Positions 51,743 to 60,522 of a DNA stretch of 64,000 nucleotides are shown here, one piece after another (position 1 is the stretch's first letter; every line of letters starts with the position of its first letter). Source of the stretch: Tritrichomonas musculus (Eukaryota; Parabasalia; Tritrichomonadida; Tritrichomonadidae); the NCBI GenBank assembly GCA_039105265.1, contig JAPFFF010000042.1, positions 1,178,001 through 1,242,000 of the forward strand, written 5' to 3'. The translations under genes and the position numbers were made by a program. The notes under the pieces were generated by a model. That model had not been told where the DNA came from, did no database searches, and saw only the letters and a program-made list of their open reading frames with translations.

Positions 51743-52483
51743 ATGTTAGTATCAGTACAAAGCACAAATGCAGATGAATATAATAAGGTATCAGTTAATT
51801 TAGATATACCTTGGAAGTGTAAATATGTCAAGTATTATGTATCTTCATTAAGCACCTTGAGTAATATTCTGTTAACCAATGGTGAAGATTATATTGAGAT
51901 GTCAAGTGATTCAATACCTATTAAAGCCTATTTTCGAACTCCTAAATTTTCTTATACAATCAAAGAATTACAATCGGTATTAAATTTAATGTCTTGGTTT
52001 CAATGGGAGTATAATCAAGAAACAAGAACATTTCAATTAAAAACCACAATGAAGACTACCATTACGTCTTTAACTCATCGAGCTGCATTAGTAACTGGTC
52101 TTTATAATACTCCAATGCCTTTAGAGTTACCTGCTAATACAACCTATATAATAAAAGATATACCAATATTAAATCATACTAAGTTGTATCTAGTATCACT
52201 ACAAGGTAATGCCATATACTCGAATATAGGTGAACAACAATATACACCTTCAGTTATTGGTACAATAAATACCTTCACTGTAGATAAGAAACCATTTATA
52301 TATGATTTCGAGACTGAGGGTAAGCCTTTAAAAATAAAAACATTTACAGATTCATTAAAATATTTAGAATTAAGTTTAGTAGATTTTCAATACCAGCCGA
52401 TATTGTTAAAAAGTCCTTTGTTCATAACTATCAAAATTAAACCATCTAACTCGACTGATATCAATGATGTTATAACTAAGTAA
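51743..52483 (+). CDS. Virion-type protein with beta-rich C-terminus (element B)
   Basis: Predicted 246 aa from MLVSVQSTNADEYNKVSVNL. The middle has PLELPANTTYIIKDIPIL and the C-terminus a strand-turn-strand pattern (LKYLELSLVDFQYQPILL, then LFITIKIKP) resembling the small protein at 10,389 and a recurrent uncharacterised Polinton protein. It is one of few + strand genes here: head-to-head with fibre locus 2 and overlapping the polymerase gene tail-to-tail by 8 bp. Start context AATAAAATG. A capsid accessory role is inference. Confidence 0.6.
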   Translation: MLVSVQSTNADEYNKVSVNLDIPWKCKYVKYYVSSLSTLSNILLTNGEDYIEMSSDSIPIKAYFRTPKFSYTIKELQSVLNLMSWFQWEYNQETRTFQLKTTMKTTITSLTHRAALVTGLYNTPMPLELPANTTYIIKDIPILNHTKLYLVSLQGNAIYSNIGEQQYTPSVIGTINTFTVDKKPFIYDFETEGKPLKIKTFTDSLKYLELSLVDFQYQPILLKSPLFITIKIKPSNSTDINDVITK

Positions 52484-55400
52484 ACCTAAGAGTACGTGCA
52501 AATTTAGGTAAGTTGGTTTGTTGAAATGTCTTTGACTTCCTGAATGCATTCGAACCATCCAACAAATCAAATGTCATACTTTCTCCTTTGTACATCCTTT
52601 CATAGAGTTCTTCAATTGTGATATCCATCCTTTTGCACTTGTTGAGAATAACTTGTTTTGGAATTCCTTTGAGTCTAATATGATATCCTTCATTTCCTTG
52701 TTCATCAACCAAGATATCGAGGTAGCTCTTTTTACCAAGTGCAATGAGTTTTCTTGAGTGTATTTCCCCTTGACTACCTTCGAACTCATCAAAGTCATTA
52801 TGAAACTGACACATATTTTTTCCAATAAGAGGTTGATGATACTTGAACTGGAATAAGTCAGCTATCCTTGGTACATCTTTTTCAAGTACATGCATACTAT
52901 CAGTATCTTGATAAAAGATAGGTATACCTGCTTGCTCAGCTGTAGCCATAACCCTGTTCATTAAGTGCTTACTCCAAGAGAGAACGCTTGCACCAAATTG
53001 AGGTAGGTTGAAATGGTCATTAATTGGTTTCAACTTCTTGACATAGCACTTATCAATATTAGCATCTTCAACAACCTCCTTGATAAAGTTGTAGTTCCTC
53101 CAGAGGTACTTGTATAGTTGGCTTTTTGGTACTGTCTTGGTTTCAGTCTTTGTTGCTTTCAATATTGACTTGCCATATATGGAGTTGAGGAGGAGCTTTA
53201 TTGTTTGTTCAAGAGGGTTCTTTTGCTTTTTATAACTTGCCCTGAGATTAAAGAGCTTCTCAATGAACTCATTGATTTTCTTGTTAAATCCTTCATCAAA
53301 GTAATAGCCACGTATTAACTCATATTCAACATCATAAAATTCGAACAAGTCCATGAGACCTACTTTATCGATATAATAATGGTCAACAAGGAAATTGCCG
53401 AATATTTTACTACCTGCTTCATTCCTTGTAAATACTTGTCCAAATTTATATGGCTCTTTTGATTTACATTCGAGTTTCTTGATGTTGACTTCGATAAAGA
53501 ATGTATCATATTGCATAAGTTGTTCATGTGTTGTACCTTGTGGTATTACTTTAGGTCTTCCTAATGGTATACCATCCATAACATACATTGCAGATGGATA
53601 TAAGCTAACTGCATCAAAGTCTTGTATCTTTCCTTCGATGTATTGCTTTTCATTACCTGCTGTCATTGTTCTTCCACCAGAGACACATCGTTGTATGAAG
53701 TCTTGACACTTACCTGATAGTTCATAACATCCATCAAAGCAACCATATTTCTTGGCAAAGCAGTATCCAATAGCACTTATAGATATAAAATCATGAACAC
53801 CATACATATCTGTCTTTGTTTCTTTAAAGACTGCTTTCAGGTCTTCATTAAATTTTTCCATTCCCTTCATCAAAACAATACAGTCCTTGAAACAATAGAA
53901 GATGGCATATTTAATGATGTCGATTTTGCCATCATTATAACAATTTGCAATTTTTGCATTTTCAATAATCTGCTTGCAGTTTGCATCAAGTTGTGCTTTC
54001 GATAACTTATCTGCATTTTCATCGATGTATTGCTGTTGGAACTCAGTAGCATCAACAATTCTTCTTTGTATGTTCTCTTGTGTATATAGCTTATATGCCA
54101 TGACTTCCTTGTGAACATTGAGGTTGAACATTGTAGCAAATTTATTTAATGCTTGAGGTATTATACTATATGAGTTCCTGAATGTTAATCTCTTTTTGAC
54201 TTTCCTTGTACCTTCTTCGAATAATGTCATGATGATTTGCAACACAGTTCCACTTCGTTCTGTTATCTGTGTATCCCATCCAGGTGTGTTAATGAAAAAA
54301 CATGCATCATACTTGAGGTTGTGAAAATATGTTAATGAGCCACTCCATAAATAATTCAAGAGCTTCTGTCCACAATCTTCACCTTGAATAGATATTTTAT
54401 GTATGTTGGCTTTATCTCGAAAGATCGTACAATTGAGATATGGTATATGTGGACTGACTGTAGAGTTTGTTTCGAAGTCGCTATAATAAATCCTTGACCA
54501 TGTATTTTGTTTCTTTTTATTATTTTCAATGAGTCTTGTACATTGTTCTGCATTATATTCGAGACTTACATAGTCATTAACATGTTCATATTCAGTTGTG
54601 TTGATAATATCCATTTCGCATGCTTTGATTTCTTCAAATAGATGTAACTCAAACATCTTTTGGAAAAAGGTTATTGGTTTGATTCCTTCAGCATTATAGT
54701 CTTTGACAGTCTTTCTGTTACTATGTAATCTTTCTATCTTACATCTTTTTTCAAAAGGCATATATGCAAATGTTCTATCAAGTTCTTCATAGTGTCGAAG
54801 ATAGAATAATGTACAAGGTATGTTCTTATTGAGCATATAATGGTCTTTGAACAATATCAGGTTAACTTCTCTTTGAAAATCAACAGACCATTTTTTCTTT
54901 CTGGTGTTGATTCTTGTTTCATACTTGTATTTATCAGGTTGTTCAACAATTCTAATGATACTAAAATTGCACTTGAACTTTTTAGCTACTTCTTCTATCT
55001 TGTTATTGGGTATAGTTCTTGTTTGAACAAAAAATCGTAAGTCATCTATTTCATCATCAGTGAACACACCGGATTGTATACAAGCATATACAAAACAATT
55101 ATCTCTGTAGTTCTCTTTCCTTACCTCATGAAAGATTTGGTATGTAGATAAGTCTATAGGTGATAGATTGATGTATGGGAAAAAACTACCTTCTGGTGTA
55201 TTTCGATAGTCTTCATCAATTTCGACTTCATCATCATAGAATTCATGAGTATCCATATCTTGCATCTTGGTTCTAAAATGAACACCATCATTTGTTTTGT
55301 TCATGTCAATAAATTGTACCTCATATCGAACTGGAATGAACATGTTTGAGATATATGGATTAGTGTCTGACTGGTCTTCACTTAAATCAAGTTCTCCTGT

Positions 55401-55760
55401 TATATGACCTAATGTACTTTCGAAGTTGTGCTTATCACTGAGTGTGAAGTACTTATAAGTTCCATCAAGTGCAATTGCTTTAACAATAGGTCTTCCAACA
55501 TTTTTCTTTTTATGTATCTGTCGTAGTGCTTCCGTAAATGCATACCTCTTATATTCATCTTGATTGATGTCTGTAGCAAAACCAATACCTTGTCCTGCAG
55601 GAATCATGAGCTTCCTCATTTCTTCTTTAAATTTGTCTTTCTTTTGGTATTGTTTTGCACGTCGATTATATTCACGACGAAACTGTGATTTTGTATCAGC
55701 ATAGACATCTCCAATAGCATCTAAAAAATTATCTTCAATGTCCTTGTTCATGTTTAACAT
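52476..55760 (-). CDS. PolB: Protein-primed DNA polymerase B (element B)
   Basis: About 1,094 aa. Approximate positions: exonuclease I YYSDFETNS 427, exonuclease II TYFHNLKYDACFF 482, exonuclease III FYCFKDC 623, motif A DFDAVSLYPSAM 717, motif B LLLNSIYGKSIL 860, motif C FYQDTDSMHV 952, KKSY 1010. The ~400 residues before the exonuclease could include a terminal-protein region, as in other Polintons, but I see no proof. The start at 55,760 is set by the TCACTT initiator (55,768-55,773) giving an 11-base leader; an in-frame ATG nine bases downstream is an alternative. The frame is open. Confidence 0.95.
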   Translation of the reverse strand: MLNMNKDIEDNFLDAIGDVYADTKSQFRREYNRRAKQYQKKDKFKEEMRKLMIPAGQGIGFATDINQDEYKRYAFTEALRQIHKKKNVGRPIVKAIALDGTYKYFTLSDKHNFESTLGHITGELDLSEDQSDTNPYISNMFIPVRYEVQFIDMNKTNDGVHFRTKMQDMDTHEFYDDEVEIDEDYRNTPEGSFFPYINLSPIDLSTYQIFHEVRKENYRDNCFVYACIQSGVFTDDEIDDLRFFVQTRTIPNNKIEEVAKKFKCNFSIIRIVEQPDKYKYETRINTRKKKWSVDFQREVNLILFKDHYMLNKNIPCTLFYLRHYEELDRTFAYMPFEKRCKIERLHSNRKTVKDYNAEGIKPITFFQKMFELHLFEEIKACEMDIINTTEYEHVNDYVSLEYNAEQCTRLIENNKKKQNTWSRIYYSDFETNSTVSPHIPYLNCTIFRDKANIHKISIQGEDCGQKLLNYLWSGSLTYFHNLKYDACFFINTPGWDTQITERSGTVLQIIMTLFEEGTRKVKKRLTFRNSYSIIPQALNKFATMFNLNVHKEVMAYKLYTQENIQRRIVDATEFQQQYIDENADKLSKAQLDANCKQIIENAKIANCYNDGKIDIIKYAIFYCFKDCIVLMKGMEKFNEDLKAVFKETKTDMYGVHDFISISAIGYCFAKKYGCFDGCYELSGKCQDFIQRCVSGGRTMTAGNEKQYIEGKIQDFDAVSLYPSAMYVMDGIPLGRPKVIPQGTTHEQLMQYDTFFIEVNIKKLECKSKEPYKFGQVFTRNEAGSKIFGNFLVDHYYIDKVGLMDLFEFYDVEYELIRGYYFDEGFNKKINEFIEKLFNLRASYKKQKNPLEQTIKLLLNSIYGKSILKATKTETKTVPKSQLYKYLWRNYNFIKEVVEDANIDKCYVKKLKPINDHFNLPQFGASVLSWSKHLMNRVMATAEQAGIPIFYQDTDSMHVLEKDVPRIADLFQFKYHQPLIGKNMCQFHNDFDEFEGSQGEIHSRKLIALGKKSYLDILVDEQGNEGYHIRLKGIPKQVILNKCKRMDITIEELYERMYKGESMTFDLLDGSNAFRKSKTFQQTNLPKFARTLRFT

Positions 55761-55785
55761 AAAATAAAAGTGAAACGATGAAAAT
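55761..55785 (-). promoter_or_regulatory. Initiator (Inr) of the polymerase gene, element B
   Basis: TCACTT on the minus strand at 55,768-55,773, same position as in element A. Confidence 0.6.
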
Positions 55786-55833
55786 AAAAACAAAGAAAAA
55801 GTTAAAAAATTATTTTTTTATTTATGACCTATC

Positions 55834-57330
55834 TTATTGGGGGTATTCATAATCATCAATGACATTATCATCGAGATATGGAAAATGATATTGGAACTCA
55901 TTTCCTTTCGACTTCGAGTCATTTTTCCGTTCAATTTCGTTCTTCTCCAATGATTCACCAAATTGCCTGATGGCATTCAACACTTGTTTCGTTGATTGCT
56001 TCTTTCCTTTTTTCTCGAAGCTGCATGCGTTGTCCAACTTCTCTTTCTCTTCTGGTGATAAGTATGGTCGAAGACGATAAATGCAATTGGACAACTTCCA
56101 TCCATAGGTCTTGAACATGTTTATAAGCTCTGGTCCTTTTTTCTTATCATTTGATTCAACAGTGTCCAACATGTTTCGAAGATAATCAACTTCTACAATC
56201 ATCAATTTCGATCTTGCCAACTTTTCAGCAAATGAATCACCTGTTGGAGGACCAGCTTGTTGAGCATTTTTGAGATTTTTCACGTCAATCTTTAGATCGT
56301 GAATATTGTTAATGTACTTCGCCACCTTTTTTGGACGAAGTTCCAATTTCATCAGCTCGAGTGCATATTCGTCGCTATTATCAATGTCTTTCCTGAGTTC
56401 TTCAGCATTGTGATTGATGTCTTCAATGTGAAATTCTACACCAGTCATTCGCTCCTCCAACCTCGTTAATCGGTCTTTCAAGTTTTCATTTTCTTCTATT
56501 AATCGTTCCATTTCTTCTCGAAAGTTGAATGGACTAACATTATCCTCCTTATAACCACTATTGGATTTCATTTCATGATTACTTTTCGGTGGCTTATATT
56601 GTTCTCTGTGAACTGGTTCTTGTTCTTGTTCAACTTCTTCTTCTTCTTCTCCTTCTATCTTTGTTTCTTCTTTTGGATTTGAACCGAATTTTTGTTTCTC
56701 AGTAAATGCAGATGGTCTAGCGAGAACACTTGGACGTGGAGGAGGAACTTGTTGCTTAGATGGAGATGGAGGAACTTGTTGCTTAGATGAAGGTGGAGGA
56801 ACTTGTTGCATAGAAGGAGGTGGAGGAACTTTAATTATATTATATGAGCGAGGTGGTGGAAAGAATTTATTTGAAATTGGAACATATGGAGAATATGGAT
56901 TCTTCCTTATTACATCGTCTTCTTGCTTCAATCTTGCTAATGCTTCTTCTTCTTGCTTCTTTAATTTAGCTGCTGCTTCTTCTTGCTGCTTCTTCAATCT
57001 AGCTGCTTCTTCTTCTTCTTGCTTCTTCTTCAATCTAGCTGCTTCTTCTTCTTGCTGCTTCTTCAATCTAGCTGCTGCTTCTTCTTCTTGCTGCTTCTTT
57101 AATTTAGCTGCTGCTTCTTCTTGCTGCTTCATGATGAGCTGTCGCATGGATTCGAGTTCTTCTGGGGACATGTTCTTGAACCAATCTACTGTGGGTGCAG
57201 CTGATGGTGCAGCTGATGGTTGATCTGATGGTGCAGCTGATGGTTGATCTGATAGTGCAACTGATCGACCCAATTGCTCGATTGAGTCAAATAGACTAAC
57301 ATCGCTGTCTGAGCTGTCGTTGTATGACAT
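55834..57330 (-). CDS. Coiled-coil, proline-rich charged protein (element B)
   Basis: Predicted 498 aa from MSYNDSSDSDVSLFDS. Parts: an acidic/Ser start; SDQPSAAPSDQPSAAPS repeats; about seven KKQQEEEAARL-type blocks (about 70-145); a Pro-rich tract with PPPSSKQQVPPSPSKQQVP repeats; an acidic stretch; a long coiled coil (NLKDRLTRLEERMTGVE); and a helical C-terminal domain ending DDYEYPQ. Repeat numbers differ from A. It is upstream of the polymerase on the same strand and shares its initiator type (TCATTT about 16 bases before the ATG), which suggests co-expression. Function unknown. The frame is open. Confidence 0.6.
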   Translation of the reverse strand: MSYNDSSDSDVSLFDSIEQLGRSVALSDQPSAAPSDQPSAAPSAAPTVDWFKNMSPEELESMRQLIMKQQEEAAAKLKKQQEEEAAARLKKQQEEEAARLKKKQEEEEAARLKKQQEEAAAKLKKQEEEALARLKQEDDVIRKNPYSPYVPISNKFFPPPRSYNIIKVPPPPSMQQVPPPSSKQQVPPSPSKQQVPPPRPSVLARPSAFTEKQKFGSNPKEETKIEGEEEEEVEQEQEPVHREQYKPPKSNHEMKSNSGYKEDNVSPFNFREEMERLIEENENLKDRLTRLEERMTGVEFHIEDINHNAEELRKDIDNSDEYALELMKLELRPKKVAKYINNIHDLKIDVKNLKNAQQAGPPTGDSFAEKLARSKLMIVEVDYLRNMLDTVESNDKKKGPELINMFKTYGWKLSNCIYRLRPYLSPEEKEKLDNACSFEKKGKKQSTKQVLNAIRQFGESLEKNEIERKNDSKSKGNEFQYHFPYLDDNVIDDYEYPQ

Positions 57331-57520
57331 ACAAGTATAAAAATGATCTATTTTTTAGTTGATATCACTAAATTTTAAATCTCGTAGAAAAACTCGAAGG
57401 TGGATATTTTTCTTTGAAAAAGTTAAATTCACTATAAAAATTCAAAAATTGAATTAAAAAAAATAAAATATATTGAAATTTAAAAAAAATATATTTATTA
57501 ATATCACTATTATTTTATTA
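57331..57520. promoter_or_regulatory. Divergent promoter region, element B
   Basis: 190 bp matching 24,276-24,465, with TCATTT on the minus strand and TCACTATTATTTTATTA on the plus strand before each ATG. Confidence 0.55.
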
Positions 57521-57946
57521 ATGATGAATGAAGAAGAAGATAAAATAGAAGATATTTTACAAAAACAAACACCTCCTAAAGATCATGATTCATTCGACTA
57601 CAAAATAAATATAAACATGTCGAAAAAAATATCTCAACTAAAAGTTGAAGATGATACATCAAATTTAAGAACGATGTGTGAAAATTATGCTCAAGCTCTT
57701 GAAAATGATGCACATCGACTTCGAGCAAAACAAAAAAAGAGGTATGATGAATGGTTTGACAACCTCGAGAAAGATTGTTATCCTGCAAGAGACATTGTTA
57801 ACTTGTACAACATGTTCTTTGGTCATGAACTACCTATTACTCGACTTGGTTTCGGGCATCTCGATGGAACAAAGAGACACTTTACTCATAAGAGAGTGAA
57901 AAAAAATTATAAGTTCATCACAATGTACTACAAAAAAAATGAATAA
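57521..57946 (+). CDS. Small charged helical protein, unknown (element B)
   Basis: Predicted 141 aa from MMNEEEDKIEDILQKQ; an in-frame ATG at 57,473 lies upstream of the initiator and is not preferred. It differs from the A copy at only a few residues near the C-terminus. Same initiator, same convergent position before the minisatellite. Family not recognised. Confidence 0.6.
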   Translation: MMNEEEDKIEDILQKQTPPKDHDSFDYKININMSKKISQLKVEDDTSNLRTMCENYAQALENDAHRLRAKQKKRYDEWFDNLEKDCYPARDIVNLYNMFFGHELPITRLGFGHLDGTKRHFTHKRVKKNYKFITMYYKKNE

Positions 57947-57972
57947 CTAAAAAAAATTTTTTTAACTACATG

Positions 57973-58304
57973 TTTTTCCTCATATGCTACCTTTTTCCTC
58001 ATATGCTACCTTTTTCCTCATATGCTACCTTTTTCCTCATAGGCTACCTTTTTCCTCATATGCTACCTTTTTCCTCATATGCTACCTTTTTCCTCATATG
58101 CTACCTTTTTCCTCATATGCTACCTTTTTCCTCATATGCTACCTTTTTCCTCATATGCTACCTTTTTCCTCATATGCTACCTTTTTCCTCATATGCTACC
58201 TTTTTCCTCATATGCTACCTTTTCCTCATATGCTACCTATTTCCTCATATGCTACCTTTTTCCTCATATGCTACCTTTTTCCTCATATGCTACCTATTTG
58301 CTTT
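57973..58304. repeat. 19-bp minisatellite, element B version
   Basis: About 18 units of ttttt-cctcatatgctacc, very uniform, at the same site as the element A array but with a different unit core. Long + strand frames across it only translate the repeat. Confidence 0.9.
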
Positions 58305-58554
58305 CATACAACATTATTTTTTCCTTCATACTTTGTAATTCTCTTTTCTTTCTTTCACGATATGCCTTTTGCTGTTGTTTACGTGCTTCATTTCGTTCTT
58401 CAACAGTTGCATACTTTTGCTTTCTACCACGTTTTTCTGTTGTTTCAGTTTTTGCAGTATCAATATTTTTGAGGTTGTCTTTACTCTTGGACTTCTTCAA
58501 CTTCTTGATGATAGCTGTTTCCTTGAACTCACCCAAATCTAAATTTGCGCTCAT
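58294..58554 (-). CDS. Small basic, putative DNA-binding protein (element B)
   Basis: Predicted 86 aa from MSANLDLGEFKE with the same RGRKQKYATVEERNEARKQ core and a YRERKKRE end. Its C-terminus differs from the A copy because the adjoining repeat differs. The start at 58,552-58,554 was chosen to avoid overlap with the divergent gene at 58,631. Confidence 0.55.
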   Translation of the reverse strand: MSANLDLGEFKETAIIKKLKKSKSKDNLKNIDTAKTETTEKRGRKQKYATVEERNEARKQQQKAYRERKKRELQSMKEKIMLYESK

Positions 58555-58630
58555 GATTTCATTCGAGAAAAAAAATTGAAATATTTTTGAAAATTGAATA
58601 TTTGCAAACAAAATCACTTCATTTTTTAAA

Positions 58631-59005
58631 ATGTCGCGTTCTGGAAATGACTTCAAAGAATTCCAAAAACAGCAAAAGCTAGCTATCAAAAATGCTCATG
58701 TTGAAATAGCCAATGCTATTAAAGAGGTGATGTTTCTGTTCAACCAAAAAATAATAAACTCGACACCATCTACTGTCTGCACCATCTATGACCCTTTGAT
58801 ACAAGCAAACTTGAACAAGATTGCTGAAGCACTTACTCAAATGAATCTCACTACCTGCGAGGTTTATCATAAAAAGATTCCTCAATCTCCAACACCAAAA
58901 TCTATTGGCTTTCACGTGCCGATAGTGCCTGACTCGCAAGAGACACAAGAAGATGATGATGATGAAGATACACAAGAAGCTTCATCTCCAAAAGACAAGG
59001 AGTAA
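58631..59005 (+). CDS. Unknown 124-aa protein with acidic tail (element B)
   Basis: Counterpart of 25,677-26,048. Starts MSRSGNDFKEFQKQQKLAIK; helical body; acidic tail (EDDDDEDTQEASSPKDKE) one residue longer than in A. Initiators TCACTT/TCATTT before the ATG. Function unknown. Confidence 0.6.
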   Translation: MSRSGNDFKEFQKQQKLAIKNAHVEIANAIKEVMFLFNQKIINSTPSTVCTIYDPLIQANLNKIAEALTQMNLTTCEVYHKKIPQSPTPKSIGFHVPIVPDSQETQEDDDDEDTQEASSPKDKE

Positions 59006-59041
59006 GAGTAAAAAATAATTACTTCTAATTTTAATTTTTTT

Positions 59042-59566
59042 TTATACTATACAATATTTTAAGCATACATGATAATTATTAACAAGCTCATTATATTCTT
59101 TATTATATACTTGTTTCAAGTCAATGACTACCTCTCCATTATCTTTAATAATTTTTATTGCATCTATTTTTCTTATTGGATTGCTCTTAGCTGCACAACA
59201 TCCAACATCTTCATTAAGTTGTACTTCAACCTCACTAACATGTAGTATTGCTTTGATGATGTTGCTAAGAGATTCAATAGGTACTATGATGCATTTCTTT
59301 GATATAATGTTAGCTAGTAGTGCTTTGTCTTGATTAAGTAGTATTTGTGCATATGCTTCAAGTATAACATTACGTACATCTGGTTCAACTTCAACAGGTT
59401 CAGTTTGCACTCCAATGTCTCTTGTAATAACAATGTCTTCCTTGCCATCATCTCTCTTATTAATAATAATGTTGTTGTTGATGTTTGATGTAGATGATGC
59501 AGCTGCTGATGGTTCTAAAGATACATTTGCTTGAACTCCATTGGTTGTACTCCTCTTCTTAATCAT
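59042..59566 (-). CDS. Unknown 174-aa protein with a GVQTEP motif (element B)
   Basis: Counterpart of 26,170-26,694 with very few changes; keeps RDIGVQTEPVEVEPDV. Start context CCTAAATG. Conservation of the motif in both copies says little, because the copies are so close overall. Confidence 0.6.
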   Translation of the reverse strand: MIKKRSTTNGVQANVSLEPSAAASSTSNINNNIIINKRDDGKEDIVITRDIGVQTEPVEVEPDVRNVILEAYAQILLNQDKALLANIISKKCIIVPIESLSNIIKAILHVSEVEVQLNEDVGCCAAKSNPIRKIDAIKIIKDNGEVVIDLKQVYNKEYNELVNNYHVCLKYCIV

Positions 59567-59587
59567 TTAGGTTGGGAAAAAATAGGC

Positions 59588-60034
59588 TTAAAGTACTAAG
59601 TCTAGCTGTTCTCCAATAAACATGTCAAATGACTCAATTTGATATTTCTGCTTGAGAGCATCGATTTTTGGTTTATGACTTGTAGGAGCAGCTGCAATGG
59701 AGTAGTTGTAGTATTTGATTCCTTGATACTCTTGAGTGGTAGTGTTTCCATTTATGTAGAACTCTTCGAAATCTTCAGTTATTTTTCTCCTTGAGTTAGG
59801 CTTAATAAATATTGAGTCAAGATCAAGTTCTTTGAGCTTATCTGGATAAAATCTGTGGTACTTGTCTTTTATCTTGATTGAGACATAAAGTACTTTACCT
59901 AAATAGCTCCATTCTCCTACTTTCATTGGGTACTTGTCACAAAGTATCGAGAAATTACATTGTTTAGTATTTGGAGCACATTTTGCACGAAGTTCATTGA
60001 CATAGTCATAGACGTTTCTTGTTGTCATTTTCAT
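59588..60034 (-). CDS. Unknown 148-aa protein (element B)
   Basis: Counterpart of 26,716-27,162, from MKMTTRNVYDYVNELRAKC. An upstream in-frame ATG at 60,208 would overlap the next gene and is not preferred. Family not recognised. Confidence 0.6.
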   Translation of the reverse strand: MKMTTRNVYDYVNELRAKCAPNTKQCNFSILCDKYPMKVGEWSYLGKVLYVSIKIKDKYHRFYPDKLKELDLDSIFIKPNSRRKITEDFEEFYINGNTTTQEYQGIKYYNYSIAAAPTSHKPKIDALKQKYQIESFDMFIGEQLDLVL

Positions 60035-60059
60035 CTGGATAAAAAAATTCAATAAAAAA

Positions 60060-60494
60060 TTAATAGATGTTATTTTGGGTAAAGATATGTTGAGTAGGTC
60101 CATATCGAATATCTTGTTTATTATATTCTCTTGCTCTACCTTGCATTGGTGGTTTCTCAGGCTTCTTAAGATATTTTGGTAAGAGAGGTACTGGTTTATC
60201 TTTTTCACCTATATGTCGATAAAAACCACCATCTGTAATACTAACAGGAGGTTCACGAACAGGTTTGGTTATATGTTCTCGAGTATCTGGAAATCTAACA
60301 GGGTCCTCATGTTCAATAATCTGGGTAGGTGGTCGATTAATATATGGGTTGAAGGTTACAGAATAAGTATTAGTATTACTGAACACACCAAAATGTTGAA
60401 ACTCTATGTCTTTATTTTTCATAGTAGCTTCATTATACATCATACCTTCTCTTCCAACAATTTCAGCATGTGGACTTCTATAATCATTCGACAT
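60060..60494 (-). CDS. Unknown proline-rich 144-aa protein next to the capsid gene (element B)
   Basis: Counterpart of 27,187-27,621 with only a few residue differences. Extended, Pro-rich composition; capsid-linked by position only. Confidence 0.6.
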   Translation of the reverse strand: MSNDYRSPHAEIVGREGMMYNEATMKNKDIEFQHFGVFSNTNTYSVTFNPYINRPPTQIIEHEDPVRFPDTREHITKPVREPPVSITDGGFYRHIGEKDKPVPLLPKYLKKPEKPPMQGRAREYNKQDIRYGPTQHIFTQNNIY

Positions 60495-60522
60495 TTTCTA
60501 TAAAATAAAAATATACATCTTT

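Noticed and set aside
57970-58579. Long overlapping + strand reading frames with repeated FSSYATFFLICYLFPHML
   Set aside because: They translate the 19-bp minisatellite in three frames and then run antisense to the basic-protein gene; no promoter and no conservation of the frame in element A.
59588-60208. Longer start for the 148-aa gene of element B
   Set aside because: Would overlap the neighbouring gene and is not shared by element A.
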